From contig URTU01000016.1 of NCBI GenBank assembly GCA_900550925.1, forward strand, positions 1 through 25,269: a stretch of 25,269 nucleotides of DNA, read 5' to 3'. Positions 1 through 7,586 of the stretch are shown piece by piece. Position 1 is the stretch's first letter. Each line of letters begins with the position of its first letter. The notes under the pieces are model-generated. The model did no database searches. It was not told where the DNA came from and saw nothing but the letters and a program-made list of their open reading frames with translations. The stretch is from an uncultured Alistipes sp. (lineage in GTDB: Bacteria > Bacteroidota > Bacteroidia > Bacteroidales > Rikenellaceae). The position numbers and the translations under genes are program-made.

Positions 1-1
1 G

Positions 2-1081
2 CAGAAGGAGTCGGAACAGATGCAGCAGACCATGCGCGAACAGTTCCGCAACATGGCGGGCGACATACTCGAGGAGAAGAGCCGGCAGTTCAAGCAGACC
101 AACAGTGAGGCTGTGGAGATGCTTCTGAAGCCGTTTCGGGAGAATATTACGGAGTTCCGGAAGCGTGTTGAGGATATCCACCGCGACGACTTGGAGCGAC
201 ACGGGGCGCTGCGGAACGAGCTTCACCGGCTGATGGAGCTCAACCGCCAGATTACCGACGAGACTACGAATCTGACCAACGCCCTGAAGGGAAACTCGAA
301 GGTTCAGGGCGATATGGGCGAGATGATCCTCACGACAATCCTCGACCATTCGAACCTGGTCAAGGGGGAGCACTATTACGTTCAGCCCAACCTGAAGGAT
401 GAGGCGGGCAACAACCTGCGTCCCGATGTGATATTGAACCTGCCGGGCGGAAAGAAGGTGATCATCGACTCGAAGGTGTCGCTGACGGCCTATGCCGATT
501 CGGTGCATGCCGCGAACGAGTCGGAGCGCCGCGAGGCCCTGCAGCGGCATATCGCTTCGATCCGCGCCCATATCAAGGAGTTGAGCGCCAAGGAGTACCA
601 GCGGTTGTTGGATTGCACGCCCGATTTCGTTATCATGTTCATCCCGATCGAGGCAGCGTTTCTTGAGGCTGTAAGGGAGTGCCGCGAGGACCTCTGGCTC
701 GAGGCTTATAACAAGAAGGTGATCCTGTCGTCGCCGACCAACCTGTTCGCCATGCTGAAACTGGTGGACGACCTGTGGCTGCGCGAAAAACGCAACCGGA
801 ATACCGAGAATATCGTCAAGCTCGGCACCAAACTGTACGATCAGTTCGTGAAGTTTGTCGGTGACATGGAGGGTATCGGCAAAAATCTGGCGGCGGCGCA
901 GAAGAGTTACAACGATGCCTACCGGCGTCTGTCGACCGGCAATGACAACCTGATGCGCAACACCGACCGCCTGCGCGAATACGGTATAAAGCCAAAAAAA
1001 CTGATCGACAATAACTTGCTCGATGAGGCATCGGAGGGCGAAACAGGCGATGCAACGGCCGATAAATCGAGCAATGCATAG
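2..1081 (+). CDS. rmuC: DNA recombination protein RmuC (5' end outside window)
   Basis: This is the C-terminal ~359 residues of an RmuC-family protein, linked by family knowledge to limiting recombination at inverted repeats. The frame is open to the first base of the window, and RmuC proteins normally begin with a membrane anchor and coiled coil, so the ATG at 20 is probably internal. The visible part begins with a charged, helical, coiled-coil-like stretch. The RmuC core follows, with a PD-(D/E)xK nuclease-like signature: Pro-Asp at about 422-427 and Asp-Ser-Lys at 467-475. Later family-typical segments include FIPIEAAF and the SSPTNLFAML stretch. The frame ends at TAG (1079-1081) after a low-complexity Ala/Asp/Lys tail. 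Downstream codons continue in the same frame with similar composition through a second TAG to a TAA (see the next entry), so the natural C-terminus is uncertain. Confidence 0.93.
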   Translation, partial: QKESEQMQQTMREQFRNMAGDILEEKSRQFKQTNSEAVEMLLKPFRENITEFRKRVEDIHRDDLERHGALRNELHRLMELNRQITDETTNLTNALKGNSKVQGDMGEMILTTILDHSNLVKGEHYYVQPNLKDEAGNNLRPDVILNLPGGKKVIIDSKVSLTAYADSVHAANESERREALQRHIASIRAHIKELSAKEYQRLLDCTPDFVIMFIPIEAAFLEAVRECREDLWLEAYNKKVILSSPTNLFAMLKLVDDLWLREKRNRNTENIVKLGTKLYDQFVKFVGDMEGIGKNLAAAQKSYNDAYRRLSTGNDNLMRNTDRLREYGIKPKKLIDNNLLDEASEGETGDATADKSSNA

Positions 1082-1195
1082 GCCGCCAAGCCAGTGGATG
1101 CGGCGGCCGACAAACCAGGCGATGCGCCCGTGGACTTGAAAGAGTAGCCGGACGAAATCTCTGACAACGAGTTGCCGGAGGAGAGGCCTTACTAA
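1082..1195 (+). other. Possible amber-interrupted C-terminal tail of rmuC
   Basis: Beyond the rmuC stop (TAG, 1079-1081) the same frame gives 21 codons rich in Ala, Asp, Lys and Pro, a second TAG at 1145-1147, then 15 codons ending in NELPEERPY before TAA at 1193-1195. The composition matches the tail upstream of the first stop. It reads like a former longer tail in which two Gln codons (CAG) became TAG, or like a readthrough extension. TAG ends other genes in this window normally (rpsI, rpsB), so general amber recoding is unlikely. Confidence 0.4.
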
Positions 1196-1438
1196 AGTTT
1201 GATCTGTCTCATGAGTCTGCTGCGGAAATAGGTTACGACCGGAGATCTGCACCTGCAGAATGTGTATTCAGGCCCTGCCGGGATCGGGTTGCATCATTCC
1301 CACCGGCCATTTTACAACGCAGTCGGAGTGTCAACTGCATATGTTGCGAGACTTTCCGCAATCTTTCTTGCCTCTTCTCCTGTGGAGTTCGTTTGCCGCC
1401 GATGGGACGGATGTTTCCTGTATGTAGCAACTGCGCCG
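1196..1438. other. Intergenic stretch between convergent genes; no feature recognised
   Basis: This gap lies between the end of the rmuC frame and the 3' end of the minus-strand kinase gene. Short open frames on both strands have no recognisable content. I see no convincing terminator hairpin with a T-run, no promoter box of the local type and no RNA gene. Confidence 0.5.
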
Positions 1439-2596
1439 TTATAGTGCGGTTGTGACCCATTGGCCGTTTACCCTGATGCGGGCCTTGCCGTTTGCGACGG
1501 GTTTCATTGCTTCGGCCTGCGGCGAGATGAGAACCGGCTTGCCGTACGGCGTGATATATTGCCAGACTCCTCCCAGCATCACTGCCGCAAATCCCTCCTC
1601 GAATTCGAAAGCCGTGTCGTAAACCGCCGGAATAACCCATTCTCCCGCCGCATTGGTGAAACCCCACTTGCCGCCGCAGGGTGTCAGCTGCGGAGTACCG
1701 AATTCGGAATCGTATGTGAAAGTATCGCCGGCGGCCAGCCGCAGAGCCGTATCCAGGCCTTCGAGTTGCGGAACCGGAGACCTGAGCATTCTCAGAATGG
1801 CCATGTGTGCGGCATCGCCCGTCAGTGCAAAGTGCCGTGCGAAAGCCTCTACCGCCCGGCTGCAGCCCGCAACCGCCTCTTCGGTATCGATCAGCACGCC
1901 GTCACCGCGGTCGAACATTCGGTACAGGTCGTAATCCGCCGCCAGGGCCGCCAGCGTAACCGACATGACGGCAATGGGATAGTCGTCGATCGAGCAGTCG
2001 AAACAGTTGCAGTCGCGTGCCGGATGGCGGTAACCTTCGGTGCCGAGCTGGGCCGTGGTGAGACCAGCCAACTGCGGCGTGAAGATCGAATCGATGTCGA
2101 CCAGCCGCAGGTCCCGGCCGTCGAAGATCATGTTGTCGGGCTTGACGTCTCCGTGCGCCCACTCCTCGGCCAGCAACCGCAGTGCAAAACGGTCGAAGAG
2201 CGTTGACAGCGTTTTGAGAGTCTCGGTGTCGCGGTCGATGACCGCCTTGAAGAGCAGGTCATGAAGCGATTCGCCTTCGATCCAGTCACCGACGGTTACG
2301 TCGACCCATTGCGGCGAACCGTTCTCGTCGGAGATAAGCATTTCGTTTTCGAGCCAGCGGCAGGAGGCCGTGAGCGGCGAGAGTTGCGAACACCGGCAGC
2401 GTTCGGGCATGTATTGTGGCGGCCGCAGGTAACATTTGAGCATTTCGGGTTTGCCGTCGCGCTCGACTCGGAATACAACGGCATCGTTTCCGGTGCGGAA
2501 GTTGCCGGGAGGCACCACACGGGGTACGCCGAGCGTACGGAAACGGCCGGCGGGATCGCTCATGGCAAACAGGTATTGGGCGGCGGAACGGATCAT
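1439..2596 (-). CDS. Protein kinase-like protein with C-terminal WG repeats
   Basis: This 385-residue cytoplasmic protein (no signal peptide, no membrane segment) has a eukaryote-like protein kinase fold. The likely ATP-binding lysine is K54 (MLKCY) and an alpha-C glutamate is near 83-85. The catalytic loop is HGDVKPDN (148-155), and DID (167-169) stands where DFG is usual. A GTEGYRHPA segment (about 185-193) resembles the P+1 loop, and DDYP (204-207) the alpha-F region. A cysteine cluster CxCxxC (C196, C198, C201) sits between them. Residues ~308-383 form about two WG repeats (KWGF...GEWVIP, then VWQYITPYGKPVL). The ATG at 2596 is chosen because a longer frame from 2662 would run through the terminator at 2629-2659. 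Catalytic residues look intact, but the substrate is unknown. The gene follows the aminotransferase on the same strand with no visible promoter of its own. Confidence 0.8.
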   Translation of the reverse strand: MIRSAAQYLFAMSDPAGRFRTLGVPRVVPPGNFRTGNDAVVFRVERDGKPEMLKCYLRPPQYMPERCRCSQLSPLTASCRWLENEMLISDENGSPQWVDVTVGDWIEGESLHDLLFKAVIDRDTETLKTLSTLFDRFALRLLAEEWAHGDVKPDNMIFDGRDLRLVDIDSIFTPQLAGLTTAQLGTEGYRHPARDCNCFDCSIDDYPIAVMSVTLAALAADYDLYRMFDRGDGVLIDTEEAVAGCSRAVEAFARHFALTGDAAHMAILRMLRSPVPQLEGLDTALRLAAGDTFTYDSEFGTPQLTPCGGKWGFTNAAGEWVIPAVYDTAFEFEEGFAAVMLGGVWQYITPYGKPVLISPQAEAMKPVANGKARIRVNGQWVTTAL

Positions 2597-2628
2597 AATG
2601 GTCGGTGGAGTGGGGAGGTATCTATCAA

Positions 2629-2659
2629 AAACCGGAGTGCAGGTCTTGCACTCCGGTTT
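2629..2659 (-). terminator. Rho-independent terminator after the aminotransferase gene
   Basis: A perfect 13-base inverted repeat (AAACCGGAGTGCA / TGCACTCCGGTTT) encloses a 5-base loop. On the minus strand it is followed by a run of five T. It lies 27 bases beyond the aminotransferase stop and 32 bases before the kinase ATG, so it separates the two co-directional genes. Confidence 0.88.
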
Positions 2660-2686
2660 CACAATATTTCGAAATATCGAAAGGTT

Positions 2687-3868
2687 CTATTTTCCGAGGC
2701 GCTCCTTGATTCTGTTGGTAGCCTTTTCGAGGAGCTCGGCGGGGCAGCAGAGCGTGATTCGGACATATCGTTTACCTTCGGTACCGAAGATTGCTCCGGG
2801 GGTAACGAATACGTCGCACTTGTCCATCACCTCGTCCGAGAATGCGAACGAATCGCCTTCATAGTCGGCGGGCAGTTCACCCCAGATGAACAGACCGGCC
2901 TGATTGGGGCGGTAGGTGCATCCGAGCGCATCGAGCAGGGCATAACCCTGTTTCTCGCGGGCGTAGTATATGTCGTTGAGCGACTTGAACCAGTCGTCAC
3001 CGAGCGAAAGCGCCTGTGCAGCGGCAGCCTGAATCGGATAGAACATACCCGAATCCATATTGCTCTTGAAGCAGAGTATCGAGTCGATCCACTCCTTCTT
3101 TGCGAAGATTGCGCCGACACGCCATCCGGCCATCGAGTGGCCCTTCGAGAGCGAGTTGAGCTCCATTGCCACCTCCATAGCGCCGTCGACCTGCAGCAGG
3201 CTCATCGGTTTGGGGTTGCGCACGAAGCTGTAGGGGTTGTCGTGCACGATCAGGATATTGTGTTTTGCGCCGAAAGCCACGATCTTTTCGAAGAGCTCCA
3301 TCGTGGGGACCTGTCCGGTAGGCATGTTCGGGTAGTTGACGAACATGATCTTAACGCCGTCGAGGCCGGCCCGTTCTATTGCATCGAAATCGGGCAGGAA
3401 ACCGGTCTGCTTGTTGAGCGAGTAGGGTACCATGACACCGCCCGAGAGTCTGACGGCAGCGCTGTAGGTGGGGTATCCGGGGTTGGGGACCAGAACCTTG
3501 TCGCCCTGGTTTACGAATGTCATGCAGATATGCATCAGACCCTCCTTCGAACCGAGCAGGGGCAGCACTTCGGACTTGTAGTCGACATCGACGTTGTAGT
3601 AGCGTTTGTACCAGTCGGCAAAAGCCTTGCGCAGAATTGGTTCGCCCTGATAGGACATGTATTTGTGAACGTCGGGGCGCTGAGCCTCCTTTGCCAGGCG
3701 GTCGATCACCGACTGATGGGGCGGCAGGTCGGGGCTACCCATGGCCAGACGTATGATCTGACGGCCCGTAGCGGCCTCGATTTCACTGATTTCACGCAGC
3801 TTGCGCGAGAAGTAGTACTCGCCGATGCCGTCCAGACGGTGCGAACGTGCGATTGTGACTTTGTCCAT
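2687..3868 (-). CDS. PLP-dependent class I/II aminotransferase
   Basis: This is a fold-type I aminotransferase of 393 residues, the usual family length, cytoplasmic and dependent on pyridoxal phosphate. Visible motifs are GSPDLPP near the N-terminus, VPNPGYPTY (127-135), the NYPNMPTG turn (178-185), Asp210 (VHDNPYSF, expected to bind the pyridine nitrogen), and the Schiff-base lysine K242 in SLSKGHSMAGWR with R250. A C-terminal YVRITL segment carries the expected carboxylate-binding arginine. The sequence resembles the aspartate/alanine/LL-diaminopimelate aminotransferase group. I cannot assign the substrate, so no symbol is given. A TAccTTTG promoter box lies upstream at 3915-3922 and a strong terminator lies downstream. 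ATG at 3868 is the natural start. Confidence 0.93.
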   Translation of the reverse strand: MDKVTIARSHRLDGIGEYYFSRKLREISEIEAATGRQIIRLAMGSPDLPPHQSVIDRLAKEAQRPDVHKYMSYQGEPILRKAFADWYKRYYNVDVDYKSEVLPLLGSKEGLMHICMTFVNQGDKVLVPNPGYPTYSAAVRLSGGVMVPYSLNKQTGFLPDFDAIERAGLDGVKIMFVNYPNMPTGQVPTMELFEKIVAFGAKHNILIVHDNPYSFVRNPKPMSLLQVDGAMEVAMELNSLSKGHSMAGWRVGAIFAKKEWIDSILCFKSNMDSGMFYPIQAAAAQALSLGDDWFKSLNDIYYAREKQGYALLDALGCTYRPNQAGLFIWGELPADYEGDSFAFSDEVMDKCDVFVTPGAIFGTEGKRYVRITLCCPAELLEKATNRIKERLGK

Positions 3869-3914
3869 AGCTTTATATGATTTAGTAAGTAAGAGTTTGT
3901 CGGAGTTATCCCCA

Positions 3915-3922
3915 CAAAGGTA
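3915..3922 (-). promoter_or_regulatory. -7 promoter box for the aminotransferase gene
   Basis: On the minus strand this reads TACCTTTG, an exact match to the Bacteroidetes -7 consensus TAnnTTTG. It lies about 47 bases before the ATG. The -33 element is not clear: a TTG lies 23 bases upstream, longer than usual. Confidence 0.7.
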
Positions 3923-3971
3923 GTGAATAAATCAGTATATTGTTACAATGTTAACAATAAAAAACGTCGGA

Positions 3972-3999
3972 AGGCCCTGCCGGCATCGGAGTGAGGGCC
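3972..3999 (-). terminator. Probable weak terminator after the MATE gene
   Basis: A 6-base stem (GGCCCT / AGGGCC) with a 15-base loop lies just past the MATE stop. On the minus strand a short spacer and a run of six T follow. The stem is short and the T-run is offset, so termination may be partial. Confidence 0.4.
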
Positions 4000-4000
4000 G

Positions 4001-5353
4001 TTATCGTACTGCTTTAATGGGGTGTATGGCCTTGCGGATAATCCCGCGCATGCCGCCGACCATGATGTACTGGAGTACTCCGCGGGCGACCATGAAGAGG
4101 ATGAAGGCCAGCCAGAGGGCATCGTTTCCGAGCCATCCGCGCAGCAGGTAGTAGGTGGCGAAGTAGATGGCCAGGGCGCCGAACATCGAATTGCGGAGTA
4201 CACGGGTGAGAGTTGCGCCGATCATGATGCCGTCGAGCAGGAAGGGGGCGAATCCGGCCAGCGGGGAGATTATGACCCAGATTCTGTATTTTTCGGCTGC
4301 GGACATTATCATTGGGGCATCGGCCGAGCCGGCGTCGACGAACAGGTGCAGCAGACCGCTCCAGCCGAAGGCGTAGATTATGACATATGCCGAGGCGAAT
4401 GCCAGCGCTATGCGGAACATCCTGATGATTGTTTGGTGGAGCGAGCGGGCATCGCGTGCGCCGACAAAGCGGCCGGTCATCGATTCGGCCGCGTAAGCCA
4501 CGCCGTCGCTCATGTATGAGTAGAGCGTGAAGAGCTGCATGAGCAGGGCATTGACGGCCAGTATGACGGGGTTGTCCATGCGTGCGGCGGCGGCCGTGAA
4601 GAAGGTGTAGGCGAGCACCAGGCAGAACGACCGCAGGAAGATGTCGCGGTTGACGCCGAAGAAGCGTTTGAGCGCTTCCATGCGCAGGCTTTGTCTGAGG
4701 TTAGCCAGCCGAACGATGTCCCGGTATCGGGCGATGATAGCTATTGCGGCTATTGCAACGCCTCCGTATTGCGAGACTACGGTTCCCCAGGCTATGCCTT
4801 CGAGACCCATGTCGAGCCCGAAGGCAAACCAGATGCTGAAAATGATGTTTATTACGTTCTGTATGATTGCGATGATCATCGGAGTTGCGGAGTTCTGCAT
4901 TCCGATGAACCAGCCGTTTATTGCGAAGAGCGATATGGCGGCCGGTACGGCCCAGATTCGTGCGAAGAAGTATCGTGCGACCAGTTCATCGCCGTTCATG
5001 ATGCGGATTGCGGCACGGCCTATGGGGATCTGGAATATTAATAGGAGGGCGGCCATTGCCAGGGCCATCAGGACGCTTCTCACGAGGGTGTTTGCGCACT
5101 CGTCGAAATGGCGGGCACCGAAAGCCTGGGCGGTCAGTCCGCTGGTTCCCATGCGCAGGAACGAACAGTTCCAGTATATGAAGTTGAAGATGGTTGTTCC
5201 GATGGCCAGGGCACCGATCATGGCGGCCGAGTTGCCGAGGCGTCCGGCAATGGCCATGTCGGCCATGCCGAGCAGCGGTACGGTAATGTTGGAGACGATG
5301 TTTGGAATCGTCAGGCGCCATATTTCGCGTGTCAGATTGATCCGGGAACTCAT
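4001..5353 (-). CDS. MATE-family multidrug/metabolite exporter
   Basis: This 450-residue polytopic inner-membrane protein has the length and hydrophobic pattern of the 12-helix MATE (NorM/DinF) transporters, which export cationic drugs or metabolites using Na+ or H+ gradients. The N-terminus LTREIWRLTIPNIVSNITVP followed by LLGMADMAIAGRLG is typical of the family's first helix and loop. An equivalent segment (LAVNALLMQLFTLYSYMSDGVA) occurs about 210 residues later, as expected from the internal two-fold repeat. The ATG at 5353 is chosen over a longer frame because a well-formed promoter (5378-5409) lies inside the extension, and because family members start just before this helix. The substrate is unknown. 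It diverges from the lipoprotein gene at 5641. Confidence 0.92.
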   Translation of the reverse strand: MSSRINLTREIWRLTIPNIVSNITVPLLGMADMAIAGRLGNSAAMIGALAIGTTIFNFIYWNCSFLRMGTSGLTAQAFGARHFDECANTLVRSVLMALAMAALLLIFQIPIGRAAIRIMNGDELVARYFFARIWAVPAAISLFAINGWFIGMQNSATPMIIAIIQNVINIIFSIWFAFGLDMGLEGIAWGTVVSQYGGVAIAAIAIIARYRDIVRLANLRQSLRMEALKRFFGVNRDIFLRSFCLVLAYTFFTAAAARMDNPVILAVNALLMQLFTLYSYMSDGVAYAAESMTGRFVGARDARSLHQTIIRMFRIALAFASAYVIIYAFGWSGLLHLFVDAGSADAPMIMSAAEKYRIWVIISPLAGFAPFLLDGIMIGATLTRVLRNSMFGALAIYFATYYLLRGWLGNDALWLAFILFMVARGVLQYIMVGGMRGIIRKAIHPIKAVR

Positions 5354-5377
5354 CGGTGAACGGCTTTTTTCCAACGG

Positions 5378-5409
5378 CAAAGATAGCTGTTCGTGCGGTG
5401 CCGAGCAAA
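5378..5409 (-). promoter_or_regulatory. Promoter of the MATE gene
   Basis: On the minus strand, TTTG (5406-5409) is followed after exactly 20 bases by TATCTTTG (5378-5385). This matches both elements of the Bacteroidetes housekeeping promoter. It places transcription start a few bases before the ATG at 5353, so the leader is very short. Confidence 0.8.
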
Positions 5410-5535
5410 TTTCGGAAAAGATTCCTGCCGGTAGCGAAACAGGGCAGGGGCGGCGCACGGCTGAGCGGTTTAAAATTGAAAGCATGGGAAATGGCAAGAC
5501 AGACAGGTTGTTGGAGCTGAAGTGCCGGATTTTTG

Positions 5536-5566
5536 TTGGAAAAAAGATTTTTATTTGATAGCTTTG
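5536..5566 (+). promoter_or_regulatory. Promoter of the FN3/FISUMP lipoprotein gene
   Basis: TTG (5536-5538), a 20-base spacer and TAGCTTTG (5559-5566) match the Bacteroidetes promoter. The ATG at 5641 follows after a leader of roughly 70 bases. Confidence 0.65.
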
Positions 5567-5640
5567 AGGGCCGCCGATCGTCGGAAAGGGCGGTTTGCGG
5601 CAGACGTAATAAAATATATTTCAACTCAAAAAGTCGTGTT

Positions 5641-7323
5641 ATGAAGAAATTCTTTCCCGTAATGAGATCTCTGGCGGCAATGCTCGTGGCAGTGGCTGCC
5701 GGATTTGTCGTGTCGGCATGCTCGGAAGATGAAACCTCGGATGTGGCCCTTCTGTCGTCACCCGAGCCGACGATCGTCTACCATGCATCGTCGTTTACCG
5801 CCTCGTGGGCGCCCGTCGAGGGTGCTTCGGGCTATGCCTACAAACTCGACGGCGGCGAGGAACAGTCGACCTCGCAATGCTCGTTGACTGTCGAGGGCCT
5901 CGAGTTCGGATCGTCGCACACCTTCAGCATCAAGGCTGTATCCGCGTCCGGAATGGTTGCTGATTCCTACTGGTCCAACTTTACGATAGACCTGAAAAAT
6001 GCCTTCAAGTTCGGCCCGATGACCCTGAAGTCAAACGGCGAATCGATTGATTCGTTCACCGTGTCGTGGACGGCGGTCGAAAATGCCGAGTACTACGAAG
6101 TGTCGCTCGATGAGGGCGATGTCACGACAACCGAAGAGACCTCGATGACATTTACGGGCGTCTCGTCCGGAATGCATACGGTCAAGGTGCGCCCCGCAAC
6201 CTCCAACCCCGATTACATGGAGGCCGAGTGGACGTCGATCGATGTCAGCACGGTCGTTTCGGCCGATGCCGCAGGTCATGCAAACTGCTTCCTGCTCTCT
6301 TCGGGCGGCGTATACACCTTCGATGTAGCCTACCTGAACAATCCCGACATAGCAGGCATGGAACTCCTGTGGCAGGACCAGCGCGGTCTGGTGACCTCGG
6401 TTTCGCTGGACGGCCAGACGGCCATGCTGCATGTTGCCAACGGCATATACGGCAATGCGCTTGTCGCTGCGACGGATGCTGACGGCGAGGTGGTTTGGAG
6501 CTGGCATATATGGGTTCCGGAAGCTGCTGTCGAGGAGGTGGCCCTGAAGAGTGGCTACCGGATGATGAACATGAACCTGGGTGCCGTGAACAACAATGTG
6601 GCCGATGTCGGCAGTTACGGAATGCTCTACCAGTGGGGCCGCAAGGATCCGTTCCCGACCGCCTCGACGCTGACCGGAAACACTTCTACCGTGGCAGGTC
6701 CGCTGTATGATATCGACGGCAATGAGGTTACGATCGGTTATGTGACGACGTCGGCAACGGTCGGAACAGTTGAATACGCTACGGCACATCCGACGGTCTG
6801 CATCGCCTCGGGCCTTACCCAGACCGACTGGCTGGCCGTTTCGGACGACGCACTGTGGGGCAACCCCTACGGCAACGAACGCGATACGGAGAACAACTAT
6901 CCCAACAAGGGCGAAAAGTCGCAGTATGACCCGTGTCCGGCCGGCTGGCGCGTACCGCCCGCAGATGTATTCCGTTCGTTCACCTCGTCGGGCGGCTATG
7001 CATGGGTGGTAGACGACTTTGACGTTGCCGACATGAACGGTGACGGCACGGTCGATGAAAAGGACTGGAATTACGGCTGGCTGTTCAACGTTGCATCCGG
7101 TTCGAACTACTTCTCGGCCGGCGGACGCTATTACGGCGCCTACGGCATGCTCTACGGCAGCGTGGTTGGTCTTTACGGCAACTACTGGGGCAACTGTCCC
7201 TATAACCAATACGGATTCTCGGTACTCGCATTCCAGAACAGCGCACAGGGAATCACCTGCTCGCCGGCAGCTGCAGGGTCGCGTTCCGACGGTTTCGCAA
7301 TCCGCTGCATCGCCGACAAATAG
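5641..7323 (+). CDS. Surface lipoprotein with FN3-like domains and a Fibrobacter-type paralogous (FISUMP) domain
   Basis: This 560-residue protein has a lysine-rich, hydrophobic signal ending at a lipobox-like VSAC, so Cys27 is probably lipidated; the acidic SEDE after it resembles the Bacteroidetes surface-export signal. Residues ~40-118 and ~125-203 are two fibronectin type III-like domains (FTASWAPVEGASGYAYKLDGG; FTVSWTAVENAEYYEVSLDEG). From ~340 on, YQWGRKDPFP, DPCPAGWRVP and a Gly/Tyr/Asn-rich end closing on SDGFAIRCI match what I know of the Fibrobacter succinogenes major paralogous domain. An EF-hand-like loop, D464-M-N-G-D-G-T-V-D-E-K-D475, is inserted in it. The function is unknown; such proteins are thought to be cell-surface adhesion or binding factors. 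The ATG at 5641 is chosen because it begins the signal peptide and follows the promoter at 5536-5566. A strong terminator follows, so the gene is probably monocistronic. Confidence 0.85.
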   Translation: MKKFFPVMRSLAAMLVAVAAGFVVSACSEDETSDVALLSSPEPTIVYHASSFTASWAPVEGASGYAYKLDGGEEQSTSQCSLTVEGLEFGSSHTFSIKAVSASGMVADSYWSNFTIDLKNAFKFGPMTLKSNGESIDSFTVSWTAVENAEYYEVSLDEGDVTTTEETSMTFTGVSSGMHTVKVRPATSNPDYMEAEWTSIDVSTVVSADAAGHANCFLLSSGGVYTFDVAYLNNPDIAGMELLWQDQRGLVTSVSLDGQTAMLHVANGIYGNALVAATDADGEVVWSWHIWVPEAAVEEVALKSGYRMMNMNLGAVNNNVADVGSYGMLYQWGRKDPFPTASTLTGNTSTVAGPLYDIDGNEVTIGYVTTSATVGTVEYATAHPTVCIASGLTQTDWLAVSDDALWGNPYGNERDTENNYPNKGEKSQYDPCPAGWRVPPADVFRSFTSSGGYAWVVDDFDVADMNGDGTVDEKDWNYGWLFNVASGSNYFSAGGRYYGAYGMLYGSVVGLYGNYWGNCPYNQYGFSVLAFQNSAQGITCSPAAAGSRSDGFAIRCIADK

Positions 7324-7380
7324 GCCGAGGGCCAGAGTGATATTACGGGGCGTTCCGATCGGCGAACCCCCGATTCAGAA

Positions 7381-7416
7381 TCCGGCCGGATCGATCGATC
7401 CGGCCGGAATTTTTTT
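7381..7416 (+). terminator. Strong terminator after the lipoprotein gene
   Basis: A perfect 28-base palindrome (7381-7408; each arm TCCGGCCGGATCGA or its complement) is followed by AA and a run of seven T. The centre of the palindrome must form the loop. It lies about 58 bases past the lipoprotein stop and before the ribosomal operon promoter. Confidence 0.88.
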
Positions 7417-7521
7417 GCCGGCATGTTGTGGTGTGTGGCGTAACGGGCAAAGTATCCGTCGGCTAAAATGATGAAAATGTGAAAAAAATATCGGGCGTTT
7501 TTTTTATTCGAATAAAATTGC

Positions 7522-7529
7522 TACCTTTG
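7522..7529 (+). promoter_or_regulatory. -7 promoter box of the rplM-rpsI-rpsB-tsf operon
   Basis: TACCTTTG matches the Bacteroidetes -7 consensus exactly. The -33 region is an uninterrupted T-run rather than TTTG, and the upstream sequence is AT-rich, as expected for a strong ribosomal promoter. Transcription should start near 7535. Confidence 0.8.
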
Positions 7530-7533
7530 CAGG

Positions 7534-7546
7534 CCCATTATATGGG
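7534..7546 (+). promoter_or_regulatory. Leader hairpin at the 5' end of the ribosomal operon mRNA
   Basis: CCCAT, loop TAT and ATGGG form a short hairpin immediately after the -7 box, at or near the predicted transcript 5' end, followed by TTTT. An unstructured A-rich leader leads to the GTG start of rplM. It may be an L13 autoregulatory element or a 5' stabilising hairpin; the sequence alone cannot separate these. Confidence 0.4.
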
Positions 7547-7586
7547 TTTTGGATCAAAAACAAGTATTAATTAAAACGTAAAACAA

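Noticed and set aside
2597..2662. N-terminal extension of the kinase frame from 2662
   Set aside because: It would translate the aminotransferase terminator hairpin; the ATG at 2596 is the better start.
2261..3880. 539-codon open frame on the plus strand opposite the aminotransferase
   Set aside because: It lies antisense to a well-supported enzyme gene and its translation has no recognisable domain; long antisense frames arise from GC-rich codon usage here.
5354..5497. N-terminal extension of the MATE frame from 5497
   Set aside because: It contains a well-spaced promoter (5378-5409) and lacks similarity to MATE N-termini.
4641..5558. 305-codon plus-strand frame opposite the MATE gene
   Set aside because: Met/Arg-rich antisense translation of a membrane protein gene, with no family match that I recognise.
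6031..7209. 392-codon open frame on the minus strand opposite the lipoprotein
   Set aside because: Antisense shadow; the plus-strand frame has a signal peptide, domains, a promoter and a terminator.
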